Below are positions 61,192 to 64,000 of a stretch of 64,000 nt of DNA, piece after piece. Positions within the stretch are counted from its first letter, which is position 1. Every line of letters starts with the position of its first letter. Where the stretch lies: positions 1 to 64,000 of the forward strand of contig CAMZJA010000006.1 in assembly GCA_947307415.1 (NCBI GenBank). The letters are read 5' to 3'. The DNA comes from an uncultured Bacteroidales bacterium (GTDB lineage Bacteria; Bacteroidota; Bacteroidia; Bacteroidales; F082). The notes below the pieces were generated by a model. The model was not told the DNA's origin. It saw only the letters and a list, made by a program, of their open reading frames with translations, and did not search any database. The translations under genes were made by a program, and so were the position numbers.

Positions 61192-64000
61192 ATGATTAAC
61201 AATAACTTCATCAAACGCCACAATGGCCCGACAGAAGCAGATGTTGAGAAAATGCTTAAGGTCATTGGCGTGAAATCAACCGAACAACTCGTCGATGAGA
61301 TTATTTCTCCGGATATCCGTCTGAAAAACGACCTCAATATCGGTCGCGGAATGAACGAATACGAATGCATCAGCCACCTCAAGGCTCTTGGCGCAAAGAA
61401 CAAACAGTTCCGCAGCTACATCGGAATGGGTTACTACAACGTGATCACCCCTGGCGTCATCACACGTAACATCCTTGAGAACCCAGGTTGGTATACATCA
61501 TATACTCCATATCAGGCTGAGGTTTCACAGGGCCGTCTCGAGGCTTTGCTGAACTTCCAGACCGTTATCAGCGACATGACTGCAATGCCATTGGCAAACG
61601 CTTCGTTGCTCGATGAGGCTACAGCAGCCGCTGAGACAATGCTCATGTTCTACCACGAGCGTACACGTGCTCAGGTGAAAGCCGATGTCCGTAAGATTTT
61701 TGTGGCTAACGATATGTTCCCACAGACAATCGAGGTCATCAAGACAAGAGCTCACTTCCTCGGAATCGAAGTCGTTGTTGACGATATCAAGAACTTCAGC
61801 GCAGGTGAGGAATACTTCGGCGTCATCGTCCAGAATCCTAACCAGTTCGGTGAAGTCATCGACTACCGCGAATCAGTGAAGGTTTGGAAAGAAAAAGGCA
61901 TGCAGGTTGGCGTCGCCGCTGACTTGATGAGCTTGGCTCTCATCACACCTCCAGGTGAATGGGGTGCTGACGTGGTGTTCGGCAGCAACCAGCGTTTCGG
62001 TCTTCCGATGGGCTTCGGCGGTCCACACGCAGGTTACTTCGCAACAACAGAAGCTTACAAACGCTCGATGCCAGGCCGTATCATCGGTATCTCAAAAGAT
62101 GCTCTCGGCAATCCGGCATATCGTCTCGCATTGCAGACACGTGAGCAGCACATCAAACGTGAGAAAGCTACTTCAAACATCTGCACAGCACAGGCCTTGC
62201 TCGCTATCATGTCAGGATTCTACGCAATCTATCACGGACAGGACGGCATCAAGGAAATCGCACATCATATCAACTGCCTCGCCGGAAAACTTGCCAAAGA
62301 GTTGGAGAAATACGGCGTGAAACAGCTCAACAAATACTTCTTCGACACATTGCTTTTCGAGTTGCCGGAAGGCGCTTGCACATGCAAAGTCAAGGAAGCA
62401 GCTGAGAAACACTGCATGAACTTCCGTATCATCGACAAGCAGCATTTCGGCATCAGCATCGATGAGACAACATGCCGCGAAGACCTCGACGAAATCGGAA
62501 TGGTCATCGCTGAAGCTCTCGGCAAGGCACATCAGCCACTTGTTTGCGACCCTAACTGCCAGAACTTCTGCGGCATCCAGGAAGGCATGAGAAGAACCTC
62601 GGCATTCTTGACAGCTCCAGTGTTCTCGAAGTATCGCAGCGAGACCGACATGATGCGTTACATGAAACAGCTCGAAAACCGCGACCTCAGCTTGAACCGC
62701 TGCATGATTCCTCTTGGCTCATGCACAATGAAGCTGAACCCTGCAACATCGATGTTCGCACTCAGCTGGCCAGAATTCGGCAACATCCACCCATTCGTGC
62801 CGGCAGAACAGGCTGAAGGTTATCTCGAGATGATCAAAGAGATGGAGAAAGACCTTTGCGAAATCACAGGTTTCAAAGGCATCTCATTCATGCCTAACTC
62901 AGGTGCTAGCGGTGAATACGCAGGCTTGATGACCATCCGCCGTTACCAAGAGGCAAAGGGCGAAGGTCAGCGTAACATCTGCTTGATTCCTGCATCAGCA
63001 CACGGAACCAACCCTGCATCAGCTGCCATGGCAGGTCTGCAGGTCGTCGTCGTGAAATGCGATGACCACGGTAACATCGACCTCGCCGACGCTAAAGAGA
63101 AAGCTGAGCAATATAAGGACACTCTCGCCGCATTCATGGTGACATATCCTTCAACACACGGTATCTACGAAGACGGCATCCGCACCCTCGTGAAACTCGT
63201 TCACGACAACGGCGGTCAGGTTTACATGGACGGTGCTAACATGAACGCACAGGTCGGCCTCACATGCCCAGGTTTCATCGGCGCTGACGTCTGCCACCTC
63301 AACCTGCACAAGACATTCGCTATCCCTCACGGCGGTGGCGGTCCTGGTGTTGGTCCTATCGGCGTTGCAGAACACCTCGTCCCATTCCTGCCAAGCCACG
63401 TCTGCTTCAAGACCGGCGGTTCAGAGCAGAAAGGCGCTGTGTCAGCAGCTCCATTCGGTAGCGCACAGATCCTCACAATCACCTACTGCTACCTCAAGAT
63501 GTTGGGAGGCGAGGGTCTCAAGAAAGCTACAATGGGCGCTATCCTCAATGCTAACTACTTGAAAGACAGACTCAAAGATTACTATCCGATCCTCTATACC
63601 GGCAACCACGGTCACGTTGCTCACGAGATGATTTTGGACATCAACCAGATCAACAAGACAACAGGTGTTGCCGCTATTGACATCGCAAAACGTCTGATGG
63701 ACTACGGCTTCCACGCACCAACAGTGGCATTCCCGGTTCACGAGACTTTGATGGTCGAACCTACCGAGAGCGAGCCATTGGCCGAACTCGACAGATTCGT
63801 CGATGCTATGATTAAGATCCGTCAGGAGATCAAGGATATCGAAGACGGCAAGGCACCTCAGGGCGACAACATCATCTCACACGCTCCTTACACAGCCGAG
63901 ATGTTGATGGCAAACGAATGGAACTTCCCATTCAGCCGTGAAGAAGCTGGCTTCCCACTCAAGAGCGATGTTCAGGATAAATACTTCCCACACGTCACCA
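61192..64000 (+). CDS. gcvP: Glycine dehydrogenase (decarboxylating), P-protein, 3' end cut off
   Basis: 936 residues are present with no stop before the window end; full-length single-chain P-proteins have about 950-960, so only a few codons are missing. The N-terminal half begins INNNFIKRHNGPTEADVEKML and includes YIGMGYYN and FGLPMGFGGPHAGYF. The C-terminal half carries IPLGSCTMKLN, PNSGASGEYAGL and the PLP-binding Lys707 in LNLHKTFAIPHGGGGPGVGPI. It decarboxylates glycine and passes aminomethyl to the H-protein of the glycine cleavage system. The other gcv genes are not in the window. Codon use is strongly biased to C-ending codons, suggesting high expression. Confidence 0.95.
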   Translation, partial: MINNNFIKRHNGPTEADVEKMLKVIGVKSTEQLVDEIISPDIRLKNDLNIGRGMNEYECISHLKALGAKNKQFRSYIGMGYYNVITPGVITRNILENPGWYTSYTPYQAEVSQGRLEALLNFQTVISDMTAMPLANASLLDEATAAAETMLMFYHERTRAQVKADVRKIFVANDMFPQTIEVIKTRAHFLGIEVVVDDIKNFSAGEEYFGVIVQNPNQFGEVIDYRESVKVWKEKGMQVGVAADLMSLALITPPGEWGADVVFGSNQRFGLPMGFGGPHAGYFATTEAYKRSMPGRIIGISKDALGNPAYRLALQTREQHIKREKATSNICTAQALLAIMSGFYAIYHGQDGIKEIAHHINCLAGKLAKELEKYGVKQLNKYFFDTLLFELPEGACTCKVKEAAEKHCMNFRIIDKQHFGISIDETTCREDLDEIGMVIAEALGKAHQPLVCDPNCQNFCGIQEGMRRTSAFLTAPVFSKYRSETDMMRYMKQLENRDLSLNRCMIPLGSCTMKLNPATSMFALSWPEFGNIHPFVPAEQAEGYLEMIKEMEKDLCEITGFKGISFMPNSGASGEYAGLMTIRRYQEAKGEGQRNICLIPASAHGTNPASAAMAGLQVVVVKCDDHGNIDLADAKEKAEQYKDTLAAFMVTYPSTHGIYEDGIRTLVKLVHDNGGQVYMDGANMNAQVGLTCPGFIGADVCHLNLHKTFAIPHGGGGPGVGPIGVAEHLVPFLPSHVCFKTGGSEQKGAVSAAPFGSAQILTITYCYLKMLGGEGLKKATMGAILNANYLKDRLKDYYPILYTGNHGHVAHEMILDINQINKTTGVAAIDIAKRLMDYGFHAPTVAFPVHETLMVEPTESEPLAELDRFVDAMIKIRQEIKDIEDGKAPQGDNIISHAPYTAEMLMANEWNFPFSREEAGFPLKSDVQDKYFPHVT

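Overview
The window looks like an uncultured anaerobic member of the Bacteroidales (phylum Bacteroidota). Four observations point there: promoters of the Bacteroidota type (TTG/TTTG, about 20 nt, TAnnTTTG) before many genes; secreted proteins ending in type A sorting domains of the type IX secretion system (T9SS); a porX regulator gene; and fused enzymes typical of the group (NfnA-NfnB-like, GT3-GT35, NagZ with a beta-lactamase-fold domain). No tRNA, rRNA, CRISPR array, insertion sequence or prophage was recognised.

Layout. 1-2545: 3' part of an electron-bifurcating [FeFe]-hydrogenase operon (hydB partial, hydA, hydC), then a terminator, a promoter and a strongly structured RNA (2668-2880) ahead of a CsgG-like/FISUMP protein. 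4442-5884: an ORF6N/PLD-like protein surrounded by TCACAA-TTGTGA palindromes, and an OsmC protein. 5890-14587: four T9SS cargo proteins, namely two tandem C10 cysteine proteases, a subtilisin, and a three-repeat cleaved-adhesin protein. 14750-17750: an Nfn-like fusion transhydrogenase and a MORN protein. 17783-20982: cobalamin riboswitch, btuB-like receptor and btuG-like lipoprotein. 21169-24636: fumarate reductase/succinate dehydrogenase (C, A, B). 24661-33070: a compact, overlapping housekeeping run (GT4, purD, DUF6427, rnhB, porX, tsaE, aroB, aroA). 33056-35911 (minus): CCG-domain protein and an M3 peptidase lipoprotein.

35995-39200 is the most accessory-looking part. It holds a long leader, a composite secreted protein whose C-terminus resembles variable FISUMP/DGR-target tails, a lone PBECR-like nuclease, and a TTAACA/TGTTAA-rich spacer. 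39229-47962 is a glycogen/alpha-glucan cluster (debranching enzyme, GT4 synthase, GH57 amylase, GT3-GT35 fusion). 48025-50006: esterase, NERD protein and a DUF4160-DUF2442 pair. 50007-52166 (minus): exonuclease, unknown protein, MATE transporter. 52305-57577: HEAT-repeat protein, thioredoxin-like protein and a NagZ/beta-lactamase fusion. 57692-60326: a murL-murD2 pair, which implies the alternative L-Glu-first peptidoglycan route. 60260-61084: a lipoprotein that overlaps murD2 tail to tail. 61192-64000: gcvP, cut by the window end.

Taken together, the genes suggest a fermentative or fumarate-respiring anaerobe. Hydrogenase and Nfn-like enzymes would balance ferredoxin, NADH and NADPH, glycogen would store carbon, corrinoids would be scavenged, and proteases would be exported through T9SS under PorX control. 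Short intergenic repeats recur through the window, and some lie in frame inside genes (murL, possibly aroB and aroA).
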